Shown here piece after piece: positions 1 to 7,912 of a stretch of 64,000 nt of DNA. The notes under the pieces are model-generated. The model worked only from the letters and a program-made list of their open reading frames with translations. It searched no databases and had not been told where the DNA came from. This DNA comes from Streptomyces malaysiensis subsp. samsunensis (GTDB lineage Bacteria; Actinomycetota; Actinomycetes; Streptomycetales; Streptomycetaceae). The stretch's first letter is position 1; every line of letters begins with the position of its first letter. The position numbers and the translations under genes were made by a program. The DNA lies in the NCBI RefSeq assembly GCF_024519315.1, contig NZ_JANIIC010000007.1, positions 62,001 to 126,000 of the forward strand, given 5' to 3'.

Positions 1-301
1 CCGTGGCGGGCAGCGCGGTCAGGTCGGTGCGCCAGTCCGGGCCGCCGAGATGGGCCAGATCGCGCTCCAGCTCGGCCATGCGGGCCAGCTCCGGCCGGAG
101 GAACGGGCCCGCCACGGGGTCCGCGGCGAGCGCGTCGGCCGGGGACTCCAGGGCGCGGTAGACGAACCACAGCTGCTCCGAGTAGCGCCGGTAGGCCGCC
201 ACCCCCAGGCGCCCGCCGAGCAGGTCGGTCATGAACGACGAGCTCCCGACGTCCGAGTGCGCTTCCCGTGAGGCGGTGCGTATCAGGGCGGAGAACTCCA
301 C
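1..301 (-). CDS. Heme oxygenase (biliverdin-producing), N-terminal part
   Basis: Partial gene: the first 100 residues are present and the C-terminus lies beyond base 1. The protein starts VEFSALIRTASREAH and continues with SSSFMTDLLGGRL and QLWFVYRALE, the helical N-terminal pattern of bacterial heme oxygenases; the His of REAH sits where the family has its heme-ligating His. Members cleave heme in the cytoplasm to biliverdin, CO and iron. The GTG start at 301 is chosen because GGAGG stands a few bases upstream and the family pattern begins straight after it. An iron box lies about 25 bp upstream, so iron-repressed expression is expected. The family call is from memory of the motif; the missing C-terminus prevents a length check. 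Confidence 0.85.
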   Translation of the reverse strand, partial: MEFSALIRTASREAHSDVGSSSFMTDLLGGRLGVAAYRRYSEQLWFVYRALESPADALAADPVAGPFLRPELARMAELERDLAHLGGPDWRTDLTALPAT

Positions 302-325
302 GGTGGACCTCCGGGGCCGAGGCGA

Positions 326-344
326 GTAGGTTAGCCTTACCTAA
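326..344. promoter_or_regulatory. Iron box (DtxR/DmdR-type operator)
   Basis: The sequence gTAGGTTAGCCTTACCTAA matches 16 of 19 positions of the actinobacterial iron-box consensus TTAGGTTAGGCTAACCTAA, which is known from DtxR/DmdR1/IdeR studies. It lies 25-43 bp upstream of the heme oxygenase start, where a repressor would cover the promoter. I infer Fe(II)-dependent repression of heme-iron recovery. Confidence 0.8.
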
Positions 345-374
345 GTAGAGACCGCTGGCTACGTCAATGCTTTC

Positions 375-432
375 CCGACAGGCTGTCGGTAAAACTGCCC
401 GCAGAGGAATAAGGGGCCCTCGGTAAGGCCCC
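375..432 (-). terminator. Possible hairpins downstream of map
   Basis: Two short inverted repeats follow the map stop codon on the minus strand: GGGGCC/GGCCCC (413-418 and 427-432) and CCGACA/TGTCGG (375-380 and 384-389, loop GGC). They could end the map transcript ahead of the heme oxygenase promoter. Both stems are only 6 bp and there is no U-tract, so this is tentative. Confidence 0.35.
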
Positions 433-470
433 GCTACTCGCCCCGCTACTCGCCAGAACCCGTCAGCCCA

Positions 471-1328
471 CTACGGCAGGGTGAGGATCTCCGCTCCGGA
501 GTCCGTCACCACCAGCGTGTGCTCGAACTGCGCCGTCCGCTTGCGGTCCTTGGTGACCACGGTCCAGCCGTCGTCCCACATGTCGTACTCATGGGTGCCG
601 AGCGTCAGCATCGGCTCGATGGTGAAGGTCATCCCCGGCTTGATCTCGGTGGTGTGATGCGGGCTGTCGTAGTGCGGCACGATCAGACCGGAGTGGAACG
701 AGCTGTTGATCCCGTGGCCGGTGAAGTCGCGGACCACGCCGTAGCCGAAGCGCTTGGCGTACGACTCGATGACCCGGCCGATGATGTTGATCCGGCGGCC
801 CGGCTTGACGGCCTTGATCGCGCGGTTGAGGGACTCGCGGGTGCGCTCCACGAGCAGCCGCGACTCCTCGTCCACCTCACCGCACAGATACGTGGCGTTG
901 TTGTCCCCGTGCACCCCGCCGATGTAGGCGGTGACGTCGAGGTTCACGATGTCGCCGTCCTTGAGGACGGTGGTGTCCGGGATGCCGTGGCAGATGACCT
1001 CGTTGACCGAGGTGCACAGCGACTTGGGGAACTTGCGGTAGCCCAGCGTCGAGGGGTACGCGCCGTGGTCGCACATGTACTCATGGGCCACCCGGTCCAG
1101 CTCGTCCGTGGTGACCCCCGGCGCGATCAGCTTGGCGGCCTCCTCCATCGCCCGTGCGGCGATCCGCCCCGCGATCCGCATGCGCTCGATCGTTTCGGCG
1201 TCCTGGACCTCGGGTCCGTCATAGGGCGTCGGGCCCTCTTTACCGACGTACTCCGGACGCGGGATCGAAGCGGGGACGGAGCGGGTGGGGGAGAGCTTCC
1301 CCGGGACTAGAAGCGACTGGCCAGACAT
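471..1328 (-). CDS. map: Methionine aminopeptidase, type I
   Basis: A 285-residue cytoplasmic M24A peptidase that removes the initiator Met from nascent proteins. Metal ligands are visible in family order: [16 protein letters not shown] (two Asp), GHGI (His), TIEPML (Glu) and QFEHTLVV (Glu). The N-terminal extension of about 35 residues ([19 protein letters not shown]) is normal for the longer actinobacterial MetAP that carries a PxxP-type segment. An in-frame extension upstream of 1328 exists, but the conserved MSGQSL start fits the family. The gene is divergent from the small ORF at 1362. Streptomycetes usually have more than one map gene, so this may not be the only copy. Confidence 0.95.
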   Translation of the reverse strand: MSGQSLLVPGKLSPTRSVPASIPRPEYVGKEGPTPYDGPEVQDAETIERMRIAGRIAARAMEEAAKLIAPGVTTDELDRVAHEYMCDHGAYPSTLGYRKFPKSLCTSVNEVICHGIPDTTVLKDGDIVNLDVTAYIGGVHGDNNATYLCGEVDEESRLLVERTRESLNRAIKAVKPGRRINIIGRVIESYAKRFGYGVVRDFTGHGINSSFHSGLIVPHYDSPHHTTEIKPGMTFTIEPMLTLGTHEYDMWDDGWTVVTKDRKRTAQFEHTLVVTDSGAEILTLP

Positions 1329-1361
1329 ATCAGCGAGTGTATCGGCGGCGCATGGGGCAGC

Positions 1362-1625
1362 ATGGCCGCAAGGGAGTACGAGCGGAAGGTCGGGGCCGGG
1401 ATGGCGCTGTTCAGAAGAGGGACCGCCGGGAAGCCCGGCGAGTGGTACTACTGCATCAAGCACCAGAAGGTCGAGGAGGGCCCGGAGTGCCGCGCCGCCG
1501 ACCGCCTCGGCCCGTACGCCTCCCCCGAGGAGGCCGCCCGCGCGATGGAAACGGCGCGCGAGCGCAACGAGGAGTGGCGAAACGACCCCCGCTGGCGCGA
1601 CGACGAACCCCCGGCGGCGGACTGA
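1362..1625 (+). CDS. Small conserved Streptomyces protein
   Basis: An 87-residue (or 74-residue, if the internal Met at 1401 is used) hydrophilic protein. The segment [36 protein letters not shown] resembles a small family I remember as widespread in Streptomyces, with two Cys and an SPOR-like aromatic/acidic pattern. I do not know its function. There is no signal peptide or membrane segment. It is divergent from map and convergent with the MFS gene at 1707. The start is uncertain: no strong ribosome site precedes either Met, and the MALFRRG start would remove a poorly conserved leader. Confidence 0.7.
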   Translation: MAAREYERKVGAGMALFRRGTAGKPGEWYYCIKHQKVEEGPECRAADRLGPYASPEEAARAMETARERNEEWRNDPRWRDDEPPAAD

Positions 1626-1706
1626 GGCGCTCTTCCGCCCTCCGAAGTCCCAGGGCGGGCCCGACGCCTCCGGCCCGGCCCTTGAGCCCCCGGACCCCGC
1701 GGGGGA

Positions 1707-3044
1707 TCAGCCCGGGGTGGGGTTGAGTTCCCGTGACTCGCGTACCTGGCGGGCGTGTTCGTCCGTCCGGGCGTCGTAGCTCATCAGTCGGGGCAGGGCC
1801 AGTGCCAGGAGGCCGACCGAGGCGACGCAGGCCACTCCGCCGGACCATACCGAGGCCCGTACGCCTGTCCACCCGGCCATGGACCCGGCCCGGACCTGGC
1901 CCAGTTGGGGGCCGGTCGCGTAGGACAGCAGCTCTATGCCGGCCAGTCGGCCGCGCAGCTTCTCGGGGATCGTCTGGTTCCACAGCGTCGAGCGGAACAG
2001 CCCGCTGATCATGTCCCCGCCGCCCGCCACCGCCAGGCACAGCAGCACCAGCCAGACGTTGGACAGCCAGCCTGCCGCCGCCATGGCCAGGCCCCAGACC
2101 GCAGCGCCCGCGACCACCATCCGGCCGTGGCGGTGGATCCGGGCCGTCCAGCCGCTGGTCGCGCTGACCGCCACCGAACCGACCGACCCCGCCGCGTACA
2201 TCAGGCCGAGCGCCCAGGGCGCGTCCAGATCGTCGGCGAGGAAGGGGAAGATCGCGTTCGGGAAGGCGAAGAACATGGCGGCCATGTCCACCGCGTAGGT
2301 GCCCAGCAGCTCCTTGCGCCGCCACGCGTAGCGCGCGCCCTCCCCGATCGCGCGCAGCGACGGCGGTTCGGCGTCGTGCGCGGGCGGGGTGGCGGTCAGC
2401 CGGAGGGCCAGGAGTCCGGAGACGGCGAAGGTCAGCAGATCGAGGCCGTAGGCGAGCGGCAGTCCGGCGTACGCCACGACGACCCCGGCGAGCGAGGGCC
2501 CCGCGATGGCGGACAGCTGCCAGCGCAGCGCGTTGAGCGCGGCGGCCGCGGTCAGCTGGCCGTGCGGGACGATACGGGCCACCACCGCGTCGATGGCGGG
2601 GCGCTGGAGCCCGGTCAGCGCGCTGGTCAGCGCGGCCACCACGTACAGCGGCCACAGCATGGGATCCGGCAGCAGGCTGTTGACCAGCAGCAGCGCGGCG
2701 AGCAGCCCGAGCCCGGCCTCGGTCAGCAGGATCAGCCGCCGCCGGTCCACGGCGTCGGCCAGCGCGCCGCCGTACAGCCCGAAGACGATCAGCGGCACCA
2801 GTTCGACCGCCCCGATCGCGCCGACCGCGGCGGCGGAGCCCGTCAACTCCTTGATCTGGAGCGGCAGCGCCACCATCGTCAGGAAGCTGCCGAAGGCGGT
2901 CACCAGTCCCGCGGTCCACAGCAGCCGGAAGTCGCGCGAGGAGTGCCAGGGGGCGAGGTCGGGCAGCAGCGCGCGGGCCCGGGGCGCGCGGCGCGTACGA
3001 CGCGCACGGCGCGCCGGAGGGTCGTCCTGGTCGGTCAAGGTCAC
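1707..3044 (-). CDS. MFS exporter (EntS/MFS_3-like)
   Basis: A 445-residue major facilitator transporter with about 12 hydrophobic segments starting at FRLLWTAGLVTAFGSFLTMV. The loop 2-3 signature GGALADAVDRRRL and the mid-protein SLRAIGEGARYAWRR are typical of the transmembrane secretion effector (EntS-like) branch, which exports siderophores or small drugs. The substrate cannot be told from sequence. The start is taken as GTG at 3044 just before TLTDQDD; an in-frame ATG at 3116 lies inside the upstream tandem repeat and is unlikely. The next gene upstream on the same strand is 580 bp away across that repeat, so separate transcription is likely. Confidence 0.85.
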   Translation of the reverse strand: MTLTDQDDPPARRARRTRRAPRARALLPDLAPWHSSRDFRLLWTAGLVTAFGSFLTMVALPLQIKELTGSAAAVGAIGAVELVPLIVFGLYGGALADAVDRRRLILLTEAGLGLLAALLLVNSLLPDPMLWPLYVVAALTSALTGLQRPAIDAVVARIVPHGQLTAAAALNALRWQLSAIAGPSLAGVVVAYAGLPLAYGLDLLTFAVSGLLALRLTATPPAHDAEPPSLRAIGEGARYAWRRKELLGTYAVDMAAMFFAFPNAIFPFLADDLDAPWALGLMYAAGSVGSVAVSATSGWTARIHRHGRMVVAGAAVWGLAMAAAGWLSNVWLVLLCLAVAGGGDMISGLFRSTLWNQTIPEKLRGRLAGIELLSYATGPQLGQVRAGSMAGWTGVRASVWSGGVACVASVGLLALALPRLMSYDARTDEHARQVRESRELNPTPG

Positions 3045-3096
3045 GAGGTGACATCGTCCGGCGGGGCCGCCGAACCGGGCAACCGAATTACGGTCG

Positions 3097-3435
3097 GTGG
3101 GCGCCTTACGGGCCATGCGGCGCCTTGCGGGCCATGCGGGGCCTTGCGGGCCATGCGGGGCCTTGCGGAGATGGCCGTCTTACGGTCCGTGGGCGCCTTA
3201 CGGGCGGCGTGACGCCCTTACGGGGGCCATGCGCGCCTTACGGCCCGTGGGGACCGGGGCCCGTGTGGCGCCTGACGGCAGGCGGGGGCCTCGGCCCCGC
3301 GGGGCGCCGTCAGGAGTGCGTGGGCGGGGCACCGTCACGAGTGCGCCGAGGGGCGCCGTCACGAGTGCGCGGGCGGGCTCGCCGTCAGGAGTGCGGGCGG
3401 GTGGCCCACCCCCGCCCGTACGGCCCGTACGCGCC
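3097..3435. repeat. Degenerate short tandem repeats, 20-28 bp units
   Basis: Directly upstream of the MFS gene there is a run of imperfect units. At 3097-3245 they read like CGCCTTACGGGCCATG; from about 3300 to 3395 they read like CGTCAGGAGTGCG or CGTCACGAGTGCG. They grade into the cleaner 27-bp array that follows. No coding potential with family support is visible on either strand. Confidence 0.8.
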
Positions 3436-3652
3436 CTCACCGGTGTGCGGGCCGGAGCGACGCTCACCAGTGCGCGGGCCGGACCGACCCTCACCGGTGT
3501 GCGCGCCGGGGTGACCCTCACGAGCGTGCGGGCCCGTACGCGCCCTCACCAGTGCGTGCACCGGAGCGACCCTCACCAGTGCGCGGGCCAGGGTGACCCT
3601 CACCAGTGCGCGCACCGGAGCGGCCCTCACCAGTGCGTGGGCGGCGGCGCCG
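3436..3652. repeat. 27-bp tandem array, about 8 copies
   Basis: Eight copies of a 27-bp unit (one is 28) with core CTCACCAGTGCGCGGGCC, starting at 3436 and repeating every 27 bp. The last copy, from 3626, lies inside the gene at 3627 and supplies its last eight codons and stop. The units are contiguous with no spacers, so this is not a CRISPR array. Read on either strand the array gives 9-residue periodic peptides (for example RTGEGRSGA), which is expected of any 27-bp array and is not evidence of coding. Confidence 0.9.
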
Positions 3653-4232
3653 CCAGGTGTTCGGCCAGGCGGGCCAGCCGGTCCTGGAAGCGGCGGCGGC
3701 CGGGGCGCGGCAGGCTGTTCTCCCCGGCAGCCGCGCTGACCAGGTGCTGGAGGGTGTCGAGGCCGAGTTCGCCGCCCTCGGGGGCGGACAGCGCGTCATG
3801 GGCCAGGGTGTGCAGTTCGGTGTCGCCGCCGTCGAGGGCGAGCACGGTCGCCCCGCCCCGGCGGGCGTCGTTCACCCGCTCGAGCAGCCCCGCCCCGGGG
3901 TCGTCCGGCGCGACCACCAGCAGGGTCTCCCCGCGGCCCGCCCCCTCCAGCCGCCCGAGGCCGACCGCCAGATGCGCGGGCACCGCGCCGCCCTCCGGCA
4001 CCCGGTGGCGGACGAGGGTGGGGGACAGCTCGGGCAGTCCGGACCAGGCCGCCTCGTCGTCGAGGTGCGCGGCCAGGTGCCACGGTTCGTAACTCTCGCT
4101 GCCGACCAGCAGCAGTCCCCCCTCGCGCGGCCCGACCGCGGCCCGCAGCGAACCCGCGAAGCGGCGGGTGGCCTGGAGCCATTCGGTTCCGGCGAGGACT
4201 TCGCGCAGCAGCGCGACCCTTACGGCGTCCAT
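3627..4232 (-). CDS. Conserved hypothetical protein, weakly SIS-like
   Basis: A 201-residue soluble protein, MDAVRVALLREVLAGTEWL at the N-terminus. I recall similar proteins in other Streptomyces but no assigned function. The stretch GRGETLLVVAPDDPGAGLLE followed by ARRGGATVLALDGGD has the strand-turn-helix rhythm of a sugar isomerase (SIS) fold, but SIS sugar-binding residues are not obvious. The final residues PPPTHW and the stop codon are part of the 27-bp tandem array, so the C-terminus has been shaped by the repeat. No signal peptide or membrane segment. Confidence 0.7.
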   Translation of the reverse strand: MDAVRVALLREVLAGTEWLQATRRFAGSLRAAVGPREGGLLLVGSESYEPWHLAAHLDDEAAWSGLPELSPTLVRHRVPEGGAVPAHLAVGLGRLEGAGRGETLLVVAPDDPGAGLLERVNDARRGGATVLALDGGDTELHTLAHDALSAPEGGELGLDTLQHLVSAAAGENSLPRPGRRRFQDRLARLAEHLAAPPPTHW

Positions 4233-4389
4233 GGCATCCGGATCCTGCCCCGGCCGGCGCCCCGGCGGGCGCGATTCGGGCCCGGCTCACCCGTTCGGGG
4301 CATATGCGGCAGGCATGCCGTCAATCGAGCCCCCGCCCGGCGGCCGTTTGTGCTCCTTTCCGCGTCTCCAACTGTTCATGCGCCGTCTC

Positions 4390-4447
4390 TTGACGCTCTG
4401 TGAGGCAAACCCTAAGGTCGCCGGACACAAGGGACGTCCTACGTCCT
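4390..4447 (+). promoter_or_regulatory. Promoter and candidate operator of the sialidase operon
   Basis: TTGACG (4390-4395), 17 bp, then TAAGGT (4413-4418) fits a principal-sigma promoter. Just downstream are two tandem copies of ACGTCCT (4434-4440 and 4441-4447), the first within the palindrome GGACGTCC. A direct heptamer repeat overlapping the expected transcription start is a plausible repressor site, but I do not recognise the regulator. The span 4233-4389 shows nothing else. Confidence 0.5.
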
Positions 4448-4494
4448 ATTTTTCTGACTCGGCACTCGATTGCGACGGGGCATCGGGAGGTCTG

Positions 4495-5622
4495 ATGACA
4501 GTCGGTACGGGGGCGGCACGCTCGTACGAGGTGTCCGTTCCATTCCGGTCGGGAACCGAGGGGTACGCGAGCTACCGGATTCCGGCGGTCGTGCCGACCC
4601 ACGCCGGAACCGTCCTCGCCTTCGCCGAGGGCCGGGTGGACTCCTCCGCCGACTACGGCCATATCGACCTGGTGCTCAAGCGGTCGGCCGACGGCGGGCG
4701 GACCTGGGGCGCGTTACAGATCGTCGCCCGCAACGAGGACGGAACGGCGGGCAACCCCGCCCCCGTCGTCCTCGACGGCGGTCCCCACGACGGCCGCGTC
4801 CTGCTGGTGCACATCCGCAGCGCCGCCTCCGCCACCGAGGACCGGATCCGGCGCGGTGAGGTGAGCGCGGCCGACGGACGGCGGGTGTGGCTGACGTACA
4901 GCGATGACGAGGGCGCGAGCTGGAGCGGGGCCCGCGAGATCACCGCGAGCACCAAACGGCCCGAATGGCGCTGGTACGCCACCACCCCCGGCCATGCCCT
5001 CCAGCTGCGGTACGGCGCCCACGCGGGCCGGATCGTCATCCCCGGCAACCACTCCCTGCCGCCGACCGTCCCCGGGGACGACGGCACCGAGGGGCGGTAC
5101 AACGGCGGCCACGATCTGCTCAGCGACGACGACGGCGCCACCTGGCGGATCGGGTACGTGGACGACAACCCCGACGGCTATGTCAACGTCAACGAGACCA
5201 CCGCCGCCCAACTCCCCGACGGCCGCGTCTACTTCAACACCCGCACCGACGCGGAGGCGCCCGGCAACCGCGCCGACGCCCACTCCGGCGACGGCGGCGC
5301 CACCCTGGACCTGCCCTTCCGGCCGCAGGCCGGTCTGGTCGCCCCCGTGGTCGAGGGCAGTGTGCTGCACCTCGGCGAACCGGACGCGCTGCTCTTCTCC
5401 GGCCCCGCCGATCCCGCGTACCGGGCGCTGATGACCGTCCGCACCAGCGATGACGGCGGTGTCACCTGGCGTCCCACGCACACCGTGAACGGCCTGCCCG
5501 CCGCCTACTCCGATCTGGTCCGGCTCGATGACGCCACGGTCGGACTGCTCTACGAGACCGGCGACTTCAGCGCCTACTCGACCATCACATTCCGGCGCAT
5601 TCCGACGGAGGGGCTGGTATGA
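4495..5622 (+). CDS. Exo-alpha-sialidase-like glycosidase (GH33 type), cytoplasmic
   Basis: A 375-residue six-blade beta-propeller sialidase. The N-terminal YRIP motif (residues 27-30, triad Arg) and AEGR (45-48) are present, as are five Asp-box repeats of form S-x-D-x-G-x-T-W: SADGGRTW, SDDEGASW, SDDDGATW, a partial SGDGGAT, and SDDGGVTW. The C-terminal LLYETGDFS fits the blade carrying the last triad Arg region. There is no signal peptide, so it should act on material already imported. GGGAGG precedes the ATG at 4495. The stop overlaps the start of the solute-binding protein by 4 bp. Leu74 is encoded by TTA (4714-4716), so translation should need the bldA tRNA. Release of sialic acid is inferred; related propellers can act on other sugars. 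Confidence 0.85.
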   Translation: MTVGTGAARSYEVSVPFRSGTEGYASYRIPAVVPTHAGTVLAFAEGRVDSSADYGHIDLVLKRSADGGRTWGALQIVARNEDGTAGNPAPVVLDGGPHDGRVLLVHIRSAASATEDRIRRGEVSAADGRRVWLTYSDDEGASWSGAREITASTKRPEWRWYATTPGHALQLRYGAHAGRIVIPGNHSLPPTVPGDDGTEGRYNGGHDLLSDDDGATWRIGYVDDNPDGYVNVNETTAAQLPDGRVYFNTRTDAEAPGNRADAHSGDGGATLDLPFRPQAGLVAPVVEGSVLHLGEPDALLFSGPADPAYRALMTVRTSDDGGVTWRPTHTVNGLPAAYSDLVRLDDATVGLLYETGDFSAYSTITFRRIPTEGLV

Positions 5623-6974
5623 GCGATACCGCAGGAAACGGGAACACTTGGCCGTCCGGGACGCCCCGCCGTGCCGTCCTCGGCGGTGCGGCCGCCGCGG
5701 CCGCCGGGTTCGCCCTCGCGGGCTGCGGCTCGGACGACGACGGGGGCGATGAGCCCAAGGGACGCGAGAAGGGCCAGAAGATCACCCTGACCTTCTGGTC
5801 CTGGGTGCCGGGCATCGACAAGCCGGTCGCCCTGTGGAACAGCAAGAACCCCGAGGTACGGGTCGAGGTCGAGAAGGTCTCGGCCGTCGACGGCGCCCAG
5901 TACGCCAAGATGCACGCCGCCATCAAGGCGGGCAATCCGCCGGACCTCGGTCAGGTCGAATACCCGGTCGTGCCCAGCTTCCTCATCGACAACGGGCTGC
6001 TGGACCTGACCAAGTACGGGGTCGCCGAGCACAAGGACATGTTCATCGGCTGGCAGTGGCAGCAGTCGGTCTTCGGCAAGGCCGTCTACGCCGTACCGCA
6101 GGCGTCCGGTCCGATGGGCCTGTTCATCCGTCAGGACCTCTTCGAGAAGTGGGACATAGAACCGCCCACCACCTGGGACGACTACGAGGCGGCGGCCACG
6201 GCGATCCGTGAGAAGGGCGCCTGGATCGAGACCTTCTCGGCCACCAACGGCAACCGCTTCGCCGGGCTGGCCTGGCAGGCCGGGGCGCGCTGGTTCGGCT
6301 CCGAGGGCGACACCTGGACCGTCTCCATCGACGACGAGCCCACCCGTAAGGTCGCCGACTACTGGTACGAACTGGTCCGGCGGAAGCTCATCAAGACCAT
6401 CCCGGACCGGCAGAACGCCTGGTACAAGGATGTCCAGACCGGTGCCATGGCCGCCTGGCTCGGCGCCAGCTGGGGCGACGCCCTGCTGGTCGGCAACGCC
6501 CCCAAGACCGCGGGCAAGTGGCGTGTGGTGCCCATGCCGCAGTGGAAGAAGGGCGACGCCGCCTACGCCAACTGGGGCGGTTCCACCACCGCGGTCTTCG
6601 CCAAGACCAAATACCCCAAGGACGCGCTGGCCTTCGCGATCTGGCTCAACACCGACCCCGAGTCCATCAAGCTCCTGATCGAGAACGGCTATGGCACCCC
6701 GGGCGCCAAACAGGGGTACACCACCGTCCAGCTCGATGTGCACAAGGACTTCTTCGGCGGCCAGGAGTACAGCGAGGTCTTCGACGAGGCGAGCAAGGGC
6801 GTGGACACCAACTGGAAGTGGGGACCCGCCACGGACACCCTCTACCAGCGGCTCGGCGACGCCTTCACGGCGGCCATCGGGGACGGCTCCTCCTTCCGCT
6901 CGGTGCTGAAGAAGGTGCAGGGCGAGACGATCAGCGATCTGAAGGAAAAGGGCCTCCAGGTGAAGGCCGGGTGA
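5619..6974 (+). CDS. Sugar ABC transporter substrate-binding lipoprotein (CUT1)
   Basis: A 451-residue family 1 extracellular binding protein. The N-terminus has a PRRAVLGG segment resembling a Tat signal, then the lipobox LAGC with lipidated Cys near residue 36, so the protein is anchored outside the membrane. The mature part begins ITLTFWSWVPGIDKPV and has the CUT1 pattern with an aromatic-rich core (FIGWQWQQSVFG, WDIEPPTTWDDYEAA). The ATG overlaps the sialidase stop, and the two permease genes follow at once, so all four genes are one transcript. No ATPase gene is present; streptomycete CUT1 importers usually share the global MsiK ATPase. Substrate inferred from context: sialylated or related glycans. 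Confidence 0.92.
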   Translation: MSDTAGNGNTWPSGTPRRAVLGGAAAAAAGFALAGCGSDDDGGDEPKGREKGQKITLTFWSWVPGIDKPVALWNSKNPEVRVEVEKVSAVDGAQYAKMHAAIKAGNPPDLGQVEYPVVPSFLIDNGLLDLTKYGVAEHKDMFIGWQWQQSVFGKAVYAVPQASGPMGLFIRQDLFEKWDIEPPTTWDDYEAAATAIREKGAWIETFSATNGNRFAGLAWQAGARWFGSEGDTWTVSIDDEPTRKVADYWYELVRRKLIKTIPDRQNAWYKDVQTGAMAAWLGASWGDALLVGNAPKTAGKWRVVPMPQWKKGDAAYANWGGSTTAVFAKTKYPKDALAFAIWLNTDPESIKLLIENGYGTPGAKQGYTTVQLDVHKDFFGGQEYSEVFDEASKGVDTNWKWGPATDTLYQRLGDAFTAAIGDGSSFRSVLKKVQGETISDLKEKGLQVKAG

Positions 6975-6979
6975 GGCCG

Positions 6980-7912
6980 ATGAGAGGGGTGCCCCGCCGC
7001 CTCACCCGGGCCGAGGCACGCAGCGTCCGGGCGGCGTCCGGGTTTCTGCTGCCCTTCCTCGCCCTCTTCCTGCTGTGCTTCATCGCCCCCGTCGGCTACG
7101 CCCTCTACGAAAGCCTGCTGAAGGTCGAGCGCACCGGGCCGCTCGGCCTCGGCGGGGAGACCAAACAGGTGTGGGCGGGCCTGTCCAACTACGTCCACGC
7201 CCTGGAGGACGACCGGTTCACGGCGGGCTTCGGGCGGGTGCTGCTCTTCGGCGCCGTCCAGATCCCGGTGATGATCGCCCTCGCCACCGGGCTGGCGCTG
7301 CTGCTGGACGCGGCCTCCGCACGCTGGGTCGGCTTCTTCCGGACCGCCTTCTTCCTGCCGTACGGCGTGCCCGGTGTGATCGCCTCGATCCTGTGGGGCT
7401 TCCTCTACGTCCCCGGGATCAGCCCGCTGGTGGAGATGGCCCATTCGGCGGGCTGGGACGTGGACTTCCTGGGTCGCGGGGCGGTGCTGTGGTCCATCGC
7501 CAACATCGTCACCTGGCAGTTCACCGGCTACAACATGCTGGTGCTGATCGCCCAGCTCAAGGCCGTACCCGGCGAGCTGTACGAGGCGGCGCGGATCGAC
7601 GGAGCCAGTGCCTGGCAGGTCGCCCGGCACATCAAACTCCCGCTGATCCGGCCCGCGCTCGTGCTCACCACCGTCTTCAGCCTCATCGGCACCCTCCAGC
7701 TCTTCGCCGAACCGAAGGTGCTCAAACCGCTCAGCAACTCCATCGACTCCGGCTACACCCCCAATCTGGCCGCCTACAACGAGGCGTTCACCAGCAACAA
7801 CCAGCACATCGCGGCGGCCGAGGCGGTGCTGCTCGCCCTCGTCGCCTGCGTCCTGTCCTTCGGATTCCTCAGGCTCGTGGGACAGCGGGGGAAGGACGGC
7901 GAGAGCGGATGA
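6980..7912 (+). CDS. Sugar ABC transporter permease, MalF-type
   Basis: A 310-residue inner-membrane permease with six predicted helices and the cytoplasmic EAA loop ELYEAARIDGASAWQVARHI, which docks the ATPase. It follows the binding-protein gene by 5 bp. A GTG at 6971 overlapping the previous stop is an equally possible start that would add three residues. It forms the importer with the neighbouring binding protein and second permease. Confidence 0.92.
   Translation: MRGVPRRLTRAEARSVRAASGFLLPFLALFLLCFIAPVGYALYESLLKVERTGPLGLGGETKQVWAGLSNYVHALEDDRFTAGFGRVLLFGAVQIPVMIALATGLALLLDAASARWVGFFRTAFFLPYGVPGVIASILWGFLYVPGISPLVEMAHSAGWDVDFLGRGAVLWSIANIVTWQFTGYNMLVLIAQLKAVPGELYEAARIDGASAWQVARHIKLPLIRPALVLTTVFSLIGTLQLFAEPKVLKPLSNSIDSGYTPNLAAYNEAFTSNNQHIAAAEAVLLALVACVLSFGFLRLVGQRGKDGESG

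Noticed and set aside
3044..3116. Longer start for the MFS exporter at 3116
   Set aside because: The extra 24 codons fall in the tandem repeat and have no family support.
3436..3652. Possible CRISPR array
   Set aside because: Units are directly adjacent with no unique spacers, and no cas genes are present anywhere in the window.
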